From the NCBI GenBank assembly GCA_035524895.1, contig DATLFI010000360.1:1-46366 (forward strand): DNA of 46,366 nucleotides, given 5' to 3'. The DNA is from DATLFI01 sp035524895 (GTDB lineage: Bacteria; Acidobacteriota; Thermoanaerobaculia; Multivoradales; Multivoraceae). Made by a program: the position numbers and the translations under genes. The notes beneath the pieces are model-generated. The model saw only the letters and a list, made by a program, of their open reading frames with translations. It was not told the origin of the DNA and did no database searches. Positions 23,989 to 31,831 of this stretch are shown here, piece by piece; position 1 is the first letter of the stretch; each line of letters starts with the position of its first letter.

Positions 23989-25482
23989 TCAGCGCGCGGT
24001 GCGGAACTCGAGCATGAAGTCGCGCAGCGCCTCCACACCTTCGACCGGCATGGCGTTGTAGATCGAGGCGCGGACGCCGCCGACCGAGCGGTGTCCCTTG
24101 AGCTGCTTGAGCCCTCGCGCCGATGCCTCGGCCAGGAATCGCTCGTCGAGCTCTTCGCCGGGCAGGCGGAAGGTCACGTTCATCAGGGAACGGCTCGCGG
24201 GCTCGGCGTGCGTGCGGTAGAAGTCGGAGTGACCGTCGAGCACGTCGTACAGCATCGCCGCCTTGCTCCGGTTGCGCTCGGCCAGCGCCGGCAGACCTCC
24301 CATCTCGCCCTCGATCCACCGCGTGATCAACATCAGGAGGTAGATGGCGAAGGTCGGCGGCGTGTTGACCATCGACTTCGCATCGGCGTAGGCCTGGTAG
24401 TCCAGCATCGGGGGGAGCCCATCCCGTCGCGTCGCGAGGAACGAATCGCGCACGATCACGACCGTGACGCCAGCGGGCCCGGCGTTCTTCTGGGCGCACG
24501 CATAGAGCAGGCCGTAACGACCGACCTCGATCGGCGCCGACAGAAAATCTGAGGACGCGTCGCACACCAGCGGAACGGCGCCGGTGTCGGGAAGCTGACG
24601 GAATTGCACCCCTTGGATGGTCTCGTTCGAGGTCACGTGCACGTAGCGCGCGCTGGGGTCGAGGTCGAGCTCGGACTGCGCCGGCACCCTGCGATAGTTG
24701 TCGCCCTTGCCGCTCCAGGCCGTACGCGCGGTGCCCTCGCGCGCCGTCTCCTGGATCGCCTTCGATCCCCAGTAGCCGGTGATCACGTGGTCGGCGGTGC
24801 CGCCATCGAGGAAGTTCATCGGCACCATGGAGAACTGGAGCTGCCCGCCGCCCTGGAGGAACAGCACGCGGTAGTCGTCGGGCACGGCGAGCAGCCGCCG
24901 CAGGTTGGCCTCGGCCTCCGCGAGGATCGCCTCGAAGGTCTTGCCGCGATGCGAAAGCTCGAGCACGGACATGCCTACGTCGGGTAGCGCGACCAGCTCG
25001 CGCTGGGCCTGCTCGAGCACCGGCAGCGGCATGACTGCGGGTCCGGCCGAGAAGTTGAAGACTCGTTGGGTCATTTCGTGAGATCCCTCCGGACGGTTCG
25101 CGGACCGCGGACCATATCGAAGCCGGCGCCGCCAGTCGCCGGAAGGGATCTCCGGGCAACCGCTCGCCCGCTCGGGGCGAACCAGATAGGCCTGCGCACG
25201 AGTTCGGTCGACTAGCTCGACCTCGGTCCGCCAATAGAGCTCCGGGTGGCCCTCGAAGGCGTCCAGCTCGCTGACGGTCTGCTCGTCGACCCGGTAGAGC
25301 TCGCCCGCAACCGCGCCCCGCTTGGCGCGCACCATGCCAGGGTAGTCGCCCAAGTCGACCAGCCCGAAGCCGGGCGAAGTCGCGGTCTCGCGCAGGAACC
25401 GGGCACCACCCAATCGGTGGTGGCTAGGCTCGCCGCGCAGCAGCGTCCCGTAGACGAAGAGAGTGCTTCGAACCCTGCACAC
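23989..25482 (-). CDS. serC: Gamma-glutamylcyclotransferase-like domain fused in frame to phosphoserine aminotransferase
   Basis: One open frame of 497 residues from GTG 25482 with no stop between two recognisable domains. Residues 1-118 are a GGCT/AIG2-like fold: YGTLLRGE at 11-18, YPGMV, GELYRVD, and the catalytic-type Glu77 in DAFEGHPELYWR. A basic linker of about 18 residues leads to Met137, where a complete SerC begins (TQRVFNFSAGPAVMPLPVL). SerC converts 3-phosphohydroxypyruvate and glutamate to phosphoserine and 2-oxoglutarate with PLP. Its Schiff-base lysine is Lys196 of the SerC part (ACAQKNAGPAG), and its length from Met137 (361) matches stand-alone SerC. An internal ribosome site before Met137 would also allow SerC alone. 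Two products, or a lost stop codon, are both possible. The 25482 start itself has only a weak ribosome site. Confidence 0.82.
   Translation of the reverse strand: MCRVRSTLFVYGTLLRGEPSHHRLGGARFLRETATSPGFGLVDLGDYPGMVRAKRGAVAGELYRVDEQTVSELDAFEGHPELYWRTEVELVDRTRAQAYLVRPERASGCPEIPSGDWRRRLRYGPRSANRPEGSHEMTQRVFNFSAGPAVMPLPVLEQAQRELVALPDVGMSVLELSHRGKTFEAILAEAEANLRRLLAVPDDYRVLFLQGGGQLQFSMVPMNFLDGGTADHVITGYWGSKAIQETAREGTARTAWSGKGDNYRRVPAQSELDLDPSARYVHVTSNETIQGVQFRQLPDTGAVPLVCDASSDFLSAPIEVGRYGLLYACAQKNAGPAGVTVVIVRDSFLATRRDGLPPMLDYQAYADAKSMVNTPPTFAIYLLMLITRWIEGEMGGLPALAERNRSKAAMLYDVLDGHSDFYRTHAEPASRSLMNVTFRLPGEELDERFLAEASARGLKQLKGHRSVGGVRASIYNAMPVEGVEALRDFMLEFRTAR
25074..25090 (-). promoter_or_regulatory. 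Internal ribosome binding site and start for stand-alone SerC
   Basis: GGAGGG at 25090-25085 lies ten bases before ATG 25074-25072 inside the open GGCT-SerC frame. This site is stronger than the one at the upstream GTG and begins a normal-length SerC, so it probably gives most of the enzyme. Confidence 0.6.
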
Positions 25483-25485
25483 GCT

Positions 25486-25491
25486 TACAAT
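25486..25491 (+). promoter_or_regulatory. Possible -10 element of the cardiolipin synthase gene
   Basis: TACAAT stands 36 bases before the ATG at 25528, in the 45-base gap between divergent genes. The predicted start near 25498 leaves a 30-base leader. No good -35 is visible. Confidence 0.35.
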
Positions 25492-25527
25492 CCCAGAGAG
25501 AAGTCGCCCGTGTGAGGCGGCCGCAGT

Positions 25528-27018
25528 ATGACAACCAACGCCCCACTCGCCGCCGGGGTCAAGCCCCGACGGGGCATCGCGAGGCGCCGAAGCGTGTTCG
25601 TCGCGCTCCTGTTCGTGGTCGCCCATGTGGCCGGCTTCTTGGCCTCGGTGCAGGCGGTGATGTCGGTGCGCACGGCGCAGGGCGCGATCGCCTGGGTGGT
25701 GTCGCTCAACACCCTGCCGTGGGTCGCGGTCCCGGCTTACGTGCTGTTCGGTCGCAGCAAGTTCGAGGGGTTCGTGTCGCTGCGGCGCCGCGGTCTCGAA
25801 GAGACCAGCGTGCAAGCAAAGAAGTTCCGCGACGGCCTCGCGGAGCAAGACCTGATCGCCGGCTTCGACAGCGACCAGGCCCACCTGATCGAGAAGCTGG
25901 CCAAGCTGCCCTTCACGCTATCCAACGATGTCGACCTGCTGGTCGACGGCCAAGCGAAGTTCGACTCGCTCTTCGCCGGCATCGAGCGCGCAGAGCGCTA
26001 CGTGCTGGTGCAGTACTACATCCTCCGCGACGACGACATCGGCAGCGAGCTGAAACGACGCCTGATCGAGCGCGCTGATGCGGGCGTCCGCTGCCACGTG
26101 CTCTACGACGAGGTCGGCACCAGCGACCTTCCCGATGCCTACGTCGAGGAGCTGCGCGCTGCCGGGGTGGAAGTTCGTACGTTCGACACCCGCCGCGGTC
26201 CCATCGACCGTCTGCTGCAGATCAACTTCCGCAACCACCGCAAGATCGTGGTGGTCGATGGGCGCGAGGCGTGGGTGGGCGGGTTCAACGTCGGCGACGA
26301 GTACCTGGGCCGCGACGCAAAGTTCGGGCACTGGCGCGACACAGCAGTGCGGGTCGCCGGCCCTGTAGTGCAGTCCGTGCAGGTTTCCTTCGTCGAGGAC
26401 TGGCACTGGGCGACCGGCAAGATCCTCGACCTCGAGTGGCGGCCGGTGGCCGCCTCCAAAGCCTCGGACGGTGCCGTGCTCGCCCTGCCTTCGGGACCCG
26501 CGGATCAGCTGGAGACCGCAACCTTGTTCTTCATGCACGCGATCTCGCGCGCGCGCACGCGCCTGTGGATCGCGACGCCCTACTTCGTGCCCGACGAGCA
26601 GTTCGTCACGGCGCTCCAGCTCGCGGCGCTGCGCGGCGTCGACGTGCGCATCCTGGTGCCCGAGAAGTCCGACAGCCGGCTGGTCAACCTCTCGGTCTGG
26701 TCGTACCTGGCCGACCTCGAGCGCGTCGGCGTTCGCTCGTTCCGACACGGCAAGGGCTTCATGCACCAGAAGGTCATGCTGGTCGACGATCGGCTCGCCA
26801 CCGTCGGCACGGCGAACTTCGACAACCGCTCGTTTCGGCTCAACTTCGAGATCACCATGGTGGTGGTGGCCGACCAGGACTTTGCTCGAGACGTCGCACA
26901 GATGCTGGAGCGCGACTTCGCCGATTCCCGCGAGGTCTTCGCCAAGGAGCTCCAGCAGCGCGGTTTGTGGTTCCGCGTTGCAGTCCGCGCCGCGCGGCTG
27001 ATGGCGCCGCTGCAGTAA
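25528..27018 (+). CDS. cls: Cardiolipin synthase (phospholipase D family)
   Basis: 496 residues. Two N-terminal membrane helices (about 22-43 and 52-72) anchor it to the inner membrane, as in ClsA. Two HKD catalytic motifs are intact: His237-x-Lys239-x4-Asp244 in NHRKIVVVDGREAWVGGFN, and His413-x-Lys415-x4-Asp420 in HQKVMLVDDRLATVGTANFD. Each is followed by the usual GG/GT and Asn residues. The enzyme joins two phosphatidylglycerols into cardiolipin and glycerol through a phosphohistidine. The length matches the family. The gene is divergent from the GGCT-SerC frame. Confidence 0.94.
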   Translation: MTTNAPLAAGVKPRRGIARRRSVFVALLFVVAHVAGFLASVQAVMSVRTAQGAIAWVVSLNTLPWVAVPAYVLFGRSKFEGFVSLRRRGLEETSVQAKKFRDGLAEQDLIAGFDSDQAHLIEKLAKLPFTLSNDVDLLVDGQAKFDSLFAGIERAERYVLVQYYILRDDDIGSELKRRLIERADAGVRCHVLYDEVGTSDLPDAYVEELRAAGVEVRTFDTRRGPIDRLLQINFRNHRKIVVVDGREAWVGGFNVGDEYLGRDAKFGHWRDTAVRVAGPVVQSVQVSFVEDWHWATGKILDLEWRPVAASKASDGAVLALPSGPADQLETATLFFMHAISRARTRLWIATPYFVPDEQFVTALQLAALRGVDVRILVPEKSDSRLVNLSVWSYLADLERVGVRSFRHGKGFMHQKVMLVDDRLATVGTANFDNRSFRLNFEITMVVVADQDFARDVAQMLERDFADSREVFAKELQQRGLWFRVAVRAARLMAPLQ

Positions 27019-27084
27019 CCGGAAGCGCCGACCAACCAGCTCGGGCGCGATATCGTCGCGCCACCGTCCGAACGCTCGATCGCC

Positions 27085-29121
27085 ATGACCACCACAGACT
27101 CGACCACGCACGCCCACAACACCGCCTGCCCTCTCGACTGCCCCGACTCGTGCAGCCTCGAGGTCCTCGTCGAGAGCACCGCGGATGGCGACCGGCTGGT
27201 GGCCATCGAGGGCACCCACCGGAACCCCCTCACAGCCGGCTTCATCTGCTCGAAGGTGCGACGGATCGCGCGCCACGTGCACGGCGAGCACCGGCTGCTG
27301 CATCCCGAGCGACGGGTCGGCACGAAGGGCGCAGGCCGCTTCGAGCGGATCTCCTGGGACGAGGCGCTGGATCTCGCCGCCGCGAAGCTCCGCGAGGCGC
27401 GCGACACCTACGGCGCGGAGTCGATCCTGCCTCTCTGCTACGGCGGTTCCAACGGGCTCCTGACGCAGGACACAGCAGACGCGCGCCTGTTCTGGCGCCT
27501 CGGCGCCTCGCGGCTCGCGCGCACCGTGTGCGCGGCGCCGACCGGACGCGCCGCCATGGGGCTCTACGGCAAGATGGCGGGCGTCGCTCTCGAGGACTAC
27601 GAGCACGCGCGGCTCATCGTGCTGTGGGGTGTCAATCCATCGGCCACCGGCATCCATCTGGTGCCCGTGATCCAACGTGCGTTGGAGCGTGGAGCCCAGC
27701 TCGTGGTGGTCGACCCCCGCCGGACGCCGCTCGCCAAGCAGGCGCACCTCCACCTGCAACCCCGTCCCGGCACGGACCTCCCGCTCGCTCTCGCCGTACA
27801 CCGTGAGCTGTTCCGGCGCGACGCCACCAACCGCGCCTTCCTGGAGCTTCACGCGCACCATGCCGACGAGCTGGAGCGGCGTGCCAAGGAGTGGTCGATC
27901 GAGCGCGCCGCCACCGAGAGCGGCGTTCCGGCAAGCCACCTCGAGCGCTTCGTCGACCTCTACGCCGCCGCCAACCCGGCGGTGATCCGCTGCGGCTGGG
28001 GCGTCGAGCGCAATCGCAACGGCGGGTCGGCGGTCGCGGCGATCCTCGCCCTGCCCGCGGTCGCCGGGAAGTTCGGCGTGCGCGGCGGCGGCTACACGCT
28101 GAGCAACAGCGGGGTGTGGAAGCTGCGCTCGGCAGCCGGAGCCACACCGCCGACGACGACGCGCGAGGTCAACATGAACCAGGTCGGCCGCGTGCTCACC
28201 GGCGAGCACGCGCCAGGCCCACCGGTGCAGGCTCTCTTCGTCTACAACTGCAATCCGCTCGCGACTCTGCCGAACCAGGAGCTGATGCGGCGTGGCCTCG
28301 AGCGCGAAGACCTGTTCACGGTGGTTTTCGACGCTGTGCGCACCGACACGGCCCGCTACGCAGACCTGCTCCTGCCGGCGACGACCTTCCTGGAGCACCG
28401 CGACCTCGCGAAGGGCTACGGCGCGATGCTGATCCACCGGGTCGAGCCGGTGCTCGCCCCGGCCGGCGAGTCGCGCTCCAACGTCGCCGTCTTCACCGAT
28501 CTGGTCGCGCGGCTCGGGCTAGCTCGACCCGAGGACGCCCGCGACGACACGACGCTCGAGCGCGAGATCCTCGGCGACAACGGCTTGCTGGCCGCTCTCG
28601 ACGCCGACGGCGTGGCGCGCCCGACGACCGGCGCGCGACCGGTCCAGTTCGTCGACGCGTTCCCGCAGACCCCGGACCGCAAAATCGATCTCTGCCCCGA
28701 GACGCTCGACCGGGAGGCGCCGCTGGGTCTCTACGGCTACCAACCGGACCCGGCCACCGGCGGCTTTCCGCTAGCGCTCATTTCTCCTGCCACCAGCAAG
28801 ACCATCAGCTCGACCTTCGGCCAGCTCGAGCGCGGGATCGTGCGGGTCGCCATGCACCCGGACGACGCGCGGGCTCGCGGGATCTCGGGCAGTCCGACGG
28901 AACGAGTCCGTGTCTGGAGCGACCTCGGCGAAGTGCGCTGCGGCGTGCGGCTCGACGCCGACCTCAGGCCAGGCGTGGTGTTCCTGCCCAAGGGCCTGTG
29001 GCTGCACCGCACCGAGAACGACGCCACCGCCAACGCGCTGGCGCCCGACCACCTCGCCGACCTCGGCGGCGGCGCCTGCTTCAACGACGCGCGCGTCGAG
29101 GTCGAGCGGACACCAGCCTGA
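27085..29121 (+). CDS. Molybdopterin-dependent oxidoreductase (DMSO reductase family)
   Basis: 678 residues from ATG 27085. The N-terminal iron-sulfur motif is Cys15-x3-Cys19-x3-Cys23 with Cys55 in GFICSK, which fits a [4Fe-4S] cluster. Molybdopterin-binding domains follow: RFERISWDEALDLAA, LIVLWGVNPSATGIH, VVDPRRTPLAKQA, and FVYNCNPLATLPNQ. The C-terminal dinucleotide-binding domain (LISPATSKTISSTFGQ, then VRVWSDLGEVRCGVRL) is complete. There is no Tat signal, so it should be cytoplasmic. The region of the metal ligand reads RTVCAAPTGRAAMG, making Cys a candidate ligand. No partner subunit lies beside it. The substrate is unknown. It resembles stand-alone 'anaerobic dehydrogenase, CPLDCPD-type' proteins. 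Confidence 0.92.
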   Translation: MTTTDSTTHAHNTACPLDCPDSCSLEVLVESTADGDRLVAIEGTHRNPLTAGFICSKVRRIARHVHGEHRLLHPERRVGTKGAGRFERISWDEALDLAAAKLREARDTYGAESILPLCYGGSNGLLTQDTADARLFWRLGASRLARTVCAAPTGRAAMGLYGKMAGVALEDYEHARLIVLWGVNPSATGIHLVPVIQRALERGAQLVVVDPRRTPLAKQAHLHLQPRPGTDLPLALAVHRELFRRDATNRAFLELHAHHADELERRAKEWSIERAATESGVPASHLERFVDLYAAANPAVIRCGWGVERNRNGGSAVAAILALPAVAGKFGVRGGGYTLSNSGVWKLRSAAGATPPTTTREVNMNQVGRVLTGEHAPGPPVQALFVYNCNPLATLPNQELMRRGLEREDLFTVVFDAVRTDTARYADLLLPATTFLEHRDLAKGYGAMLIHRVEPVLAPAGESRSNVAVFTDLVARLGLARPEDARDDTTLEREILGDNGLLAALDADGVARPTTGARPVQFVDAFPQTPDRKIDLCPETLDREAPLGLYGYQPDPATGGFPLALISPATSKTISSTFGQLERGIVRVAMHPDDARARGISGSPTERVRVWSDLGEVRCGVRLDADLRPGVVFLPKGLWLHRTENDATANALAPDHLADLGGGACFNDARVEVERTPA

Positions 29122-29262
29122 CTCGCAGCCCGCGGGGACAGCGCCGGTGGCATCGTGACCTCCCTGATCGCCGAAGCGCGACGCTGGAGCGGTGAGCCGA
29201 CCTTCCCGGACGACGTCACGATCGTCGTCCTGCGCCGCAAGCCGGCACCTGAGCCCAGCTAG
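29122..29262 (+). pseudogene. C-terminal remnant of a SpoIIE/PP2C-type phosphatase
   Basis: Directly after, and in frame with, the oxidoreductase stop the sequence reads GGIVTSLIAEARRWSGEPTF then PDDVTIVVLRRKP and a stop at 29260-29262. That is the closing segment of SpoIIE/RsbU-type phosphatases, where the Asp pair helps bind the metal and the last strand is VVLRR. Nothing of the rest of the domain (about 200 residues) is present upstream, where the oxidoreductase ends. A GTG at 29155 could start a 35-residue peptide, but decay after deletion is more likely. Confidence 0.55.
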
Positions 29263-29458
29263 GCTCCCGACACCCGAACGCGCCCGGCGACCGAGTCTGG
29301 CTCGTCGGGCGTGTCCTGCGCCGGCCCAGGTGCGCGTGAACCTCCACGGGGCCCAATCCACCGCCGGCCTCGATGACCTGCCGGGTGGCTCGAGTCCCAC
29401 CTCCGGACGTGTCATCCTCGACCAGCACGAGGCAACTGGCATCGGATCCTGCGCGGGC

Positions 29459-30394
29459 ATGACGGCTCACTCGAACGACCTCGGGAGGAACCCGGACCGC
29501 AGGGGGTGGGCGAGACCCTGCGCCGACCAGCCGGTCGAGCTTGGCGCTCGGCTGTGCCTTTCCCTGGCCGCCGCGCTCTGGGCCGCGACGGCCGCCCTCG
29601 GCGCACCGCCAGAGTCCCTCTTCCCGCCCTGGGCAGGTCGCGAGGAAGCGATCGAGATGGTGCTGCTGCAAGGCGAGCTCGTCGGCCGCGAGCGCGTCGG
29701 CCACGGCGTCACCAATCCGTGGCGCGTCACCCTCCAGTACCGAGGCGAGACCCTGGATGCGATCTGGAAGCCGCTGCCCGAGGCCGAGCGCGCCGGCTAC
29801 CAGGAGAGCCACCGCGCCGAGGTCGGCGCCTACCGTCTGAGCCGCTATCTGGGCCTCGACCTGGTGCCGCCGACCGTGCAGCGCTGGATCAGCGGCCGCG
29901 GCGGGTCGATGCAGCTGTGGGTCGACGACTGTCGGCTCTACAGTGACGTGATGGGCAAGGAGCGCCCACCCCTGCTCGCCTGGAGCGAGCAGATGGCCCG
30001 CATGCGGCTCTTCGACGTGCTGATCGACAACCCCGACCGCAACGCGCGCAACTTCCTGGTCGACGACCAATGGCGGCTGATCCTCATCGACCACTCGCGA
30101 GCGTTGTCGCTGCCGGCGCTCACCGAGCGCCGGCCACGACGCAAGACGGCGCCGCTCCCTGCCCGCTTCGACCGCGACCTGGTCGAGGCGGCGCGCGGGC
30201 TCGACCTGGAGATCCTCGAGGCGCTGCTCGGCGACCTCTACGGCGGTGCTGAGCTGCGCACCCTGCTCCGCCAGCGGGACGCGCTGCTGCGCGCGGCAGA
30301 GGCGGCGCGCGAGCAGCACGGCGACAGCGCGTTCTTCTCCGTTGCCGGCACCGCACGCCGCCAGGCGGCCGGCAGCGAGGGCGCGCCTCGATAG
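29459..30394 (+). CDS. Exported PI3/4-kinase/HipA-fold kinase-like protein
   Basis: 311 residues from ATG 29459, with no strong ribosome site. Residues 28-49 are hydrophobic (LGARLCLSLAAALWAATAALG), fitting a signal peptide or anchor with a long n-region. The kinase core has all expected landmarks: Lys104 in AIWKPL, Glu121 in SHRAEVGAYRLSRYLGLDLV, the catalytic loop DNPDRNARNFL at 190-200 (Asp193, Asn198), and the metal Asp211 in LILIDHSRAL. This pattern is shared by PI3/4-kinase-like, HipA and Fam20C-like kinases. A kinase-like domain outside the cytoplasm would need an unusual ATP source, so the export signal or the activity needs checking. The neighbouring ECF sigma gene begins 70 bases downstream. 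Confidence 0.72.
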   Translation: MTAHSNDLGRNPDRRGWARPCADQPVELGARLCLSLAAALWAATAALGAPPESLFPPWAGREEAIEMVLLQGELVGRERVGHGVTNPWRVTLQYRGETLDAIWKPLPEAERAGYQESHRAEVGAYRLSRYLGLDLVPPTVQRWISGRGGSMQLWVDDCRLYSDVMGKERPPLLAWSEQMARMRLFDVLIDNPDRNARNFLVDDQWRLILIDHSRALSLPALTERRPRRKTAPLPARFDRDLVEAARGLDLEILEALLGDLYGGAELRTLLRQRDALLRAAEAAREQHGDSAFFSVAGTARRQAAGSEGAPR

Positions 30395-30434
30395 CCCCTG
30401 CGGCTGGCCACCGGGAGACCGCGAACGAATCGGC

Positions 30435-30443
30435 TGCTACTGT
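30435..30443 (+). promoter_or_regulatory. Possible extended -10 element of the ECF sigma gene
   Basis: TGCTACTGT is a TGn-extended -10 box, 21 bases before the ATG at 30465. The -35 region is not recognisable, as expected for extended -10 promoters. Confidence 0.3.
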
Positions 30444-30464
30444 CTGGGGCTGCCACCACAGCCA

Positions 30465-31067
30465 ATGGTTTCAGGAACCACCCGAGTGGACCAGCGCGAG
30501 GCCGCCGCAGACGAGGTGACTCTCCTGCTCGAAGCCTGGGCGAGCGGCGATCGCAGCGCGCTGAACCGGCTACTGCCCCTGGTGCACGACGAGCTGCATC
30601 GTCTCGCCCACCGCCATCTGCAACGGGAGCGAGTCGGACACACCCTGCAGACCACCGCGCTGGTCAACGAGGCCTACCTCCGCCTAGTCGGCCAGCGCCG
30701 CTCCCGCTGGCAGAACCGCGCCCACTTCTTCGCCATCGCGGCGCAGATGATGCGGCGGATCCTGATCGACCACGCCCGCAAGATGGCCTTCGCCAAGCGC
30801 GGCGGTGGCATACCGAAAATCTCGCTCGACGACGCCTGTGTCATCGCCGAGGAGCGGGCCGAGGAGCTGGTGGCGCTAGACGACGCCCTGCAGTCGCTGG
30901 CGCGGGTCGACGAGCGCAAGGGCAAGGTGGTCGAGCTGCGCTACTTCGGTGGCCTCAGCGTGGACGAGACCGCCGAAGTGCTCGGCGTTCACCCCGACAC
31001 GGTCACACGCGATTGGCGGCGCGCCAAGGCGTTCCTCCGTCGCGAGATGGAGACCGGCAGCGCCTGA
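30465..31067 (+). CDS. ECF sigma factor (acidobacterial TIGR02999-type)
   Basis: 200 residues from ATG 30465; the frame is open further upstream but not protein-like. Sigma region 2 covers about 20-110: ALNRLLPLVHDELHRLAHRH, LQTTALVNEAYLRLVGQR, WQNRAHFFAIAAQMMRRILI, DHARKMAFAKRGGG. Region 4 lies at 145-195, with the helix-turn-helix ELRYFGGLSVDETAEVLGVH and the recognition helix TVTRDWRRAKAFLRREM. The stop overlaps the kinase ATG by one base (TGATG), so it is translationally coupled to the Ser/Thr kinase fragment. In this family the kinase usually controls the sigma factor; here the kinase is broken, which may leave the sigma factor unregulated. No anti-sigma gene is adjacent. Confidence 0.92.
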   Translation: MVSGTTRVDQREAAADEVTLLLEAWASGDRSALNRLLPLVHDELHRLAHRHLQRERVGHTLQTTALVNEAYLRLVGQRRSRWQNRAHFFAIAAQMMRRILIDHARKMAFAKRGGGIPKISLDDACVIAEERAEELVALDDALQSLARVDERKGKVVELRYFGGLSVDETAEVLGVHPDTVTRDWRRAKAFLRREMETGSA

Positions 31068-31831
31068 TGGACCCCGAACGCTGGCGCCTGGTCGACCGCA
31101 TCTTCGAATCCGCGCTGGCCCTACCCGCGGAACAGCGGGCCGCTCTGCTGGCCCGCGAGTGCGACGGCGACGACGAGCTGCGGCGCGAAGTCGAATCGCT
31201 GCTGGCCCACGACGGGGGCGACGATTCCCTCGAGGCCGGAGCAGCAAGAGAGGCGGCAGGCCTGCTGCTCCGAGGCGCTACCCCGAGAGAAGGCCTGTTC
31301 GGCCGAACACTCGGCCGGTTCGAGGTGGAAGCCCGACTCGGCTCCGGCGGCATGGGGGAGGTCTACCGCGCCCGCGATCCGCGGCTCGGGCGGCTGGTGG
31401 CGCTCAAGCTGATTCCGGCGCACCTCAGCGCCGAACCGGAGCGCCGCCGCCGCTTCCGCAGGGAGGCGCTCGCGACCTCGGCGCTCAACCACCCCAACAT
31501 CGTCACCGTGTACGAGATCCTCGAGCTCGCGGAGCGCGACGTCCTGGTCACCGAGCTGGTCGATGGCGTCACGCTGGAGGAGCACGCGAGCGCCGGCCTA
31601 CCGCCCGCCACTGCGCTCGGAATCGGGATCCAGATTGCCCGGGCGCTCGCCGCGGCGCACGCCCTCGGAGTCGAGCCGGAGATCTCAGGGTCATGTCACG
31701 CGCCGCCAGCTTCCGCTACGAAGGCCGGGAAGCCGAGACCAATACCATCGCACGCGAGCTCGGCGTGCGCGGCATCCTCAGCGGTCGTATCGCGCCGCGC
31801 CCGGACGGCGTCGCGGTATCGCTCGAGCTGA
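31067..31831 (+). pseudogene. Ser/Thr protein kinase, N-lobe fragment of a gene with its middle missing
   Basis: Begins at ATG 31067, overlapping the sigma stop. Residues 1-75 are the usual acidobacterial leader (FESALALPAEQRAALLARE). The kinase N-lobe is complete: Gly-rich loop LGSGGMGEVY at 91-100, Lys114 in VALKLI, Glu133, and helix E ending AAAHALGV at 202. The next element should be the catalytic loop HRDLKPEN. Instead the frame turns to low-quality sequence and stops at 31831, while the frame one base away resumes with the C-terminal part of the same gene type. Activation loop, DFG and the rest of the C-lobe are absent. A deletion, or an assembly join between paralogues, at 31673-31685 fits best. 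Not a functional kinase as written. Confidence 0.8.

Noticed and set aside
25918..28437. 839-residue minus-strand open frame across cardiolipin synthase and the oxidoreductase
   Set aside because: Spans two well-supported plus-strand genes and has shadow composition.
30949..31680. Upstream part of the frame that contains the kinase TPR tail
   Set aside because: It overlaps the sigma factor and the kinase N-lobe in another frame and reads as Arg/Pro-rich noise; only the part from about 31681 is homologous.
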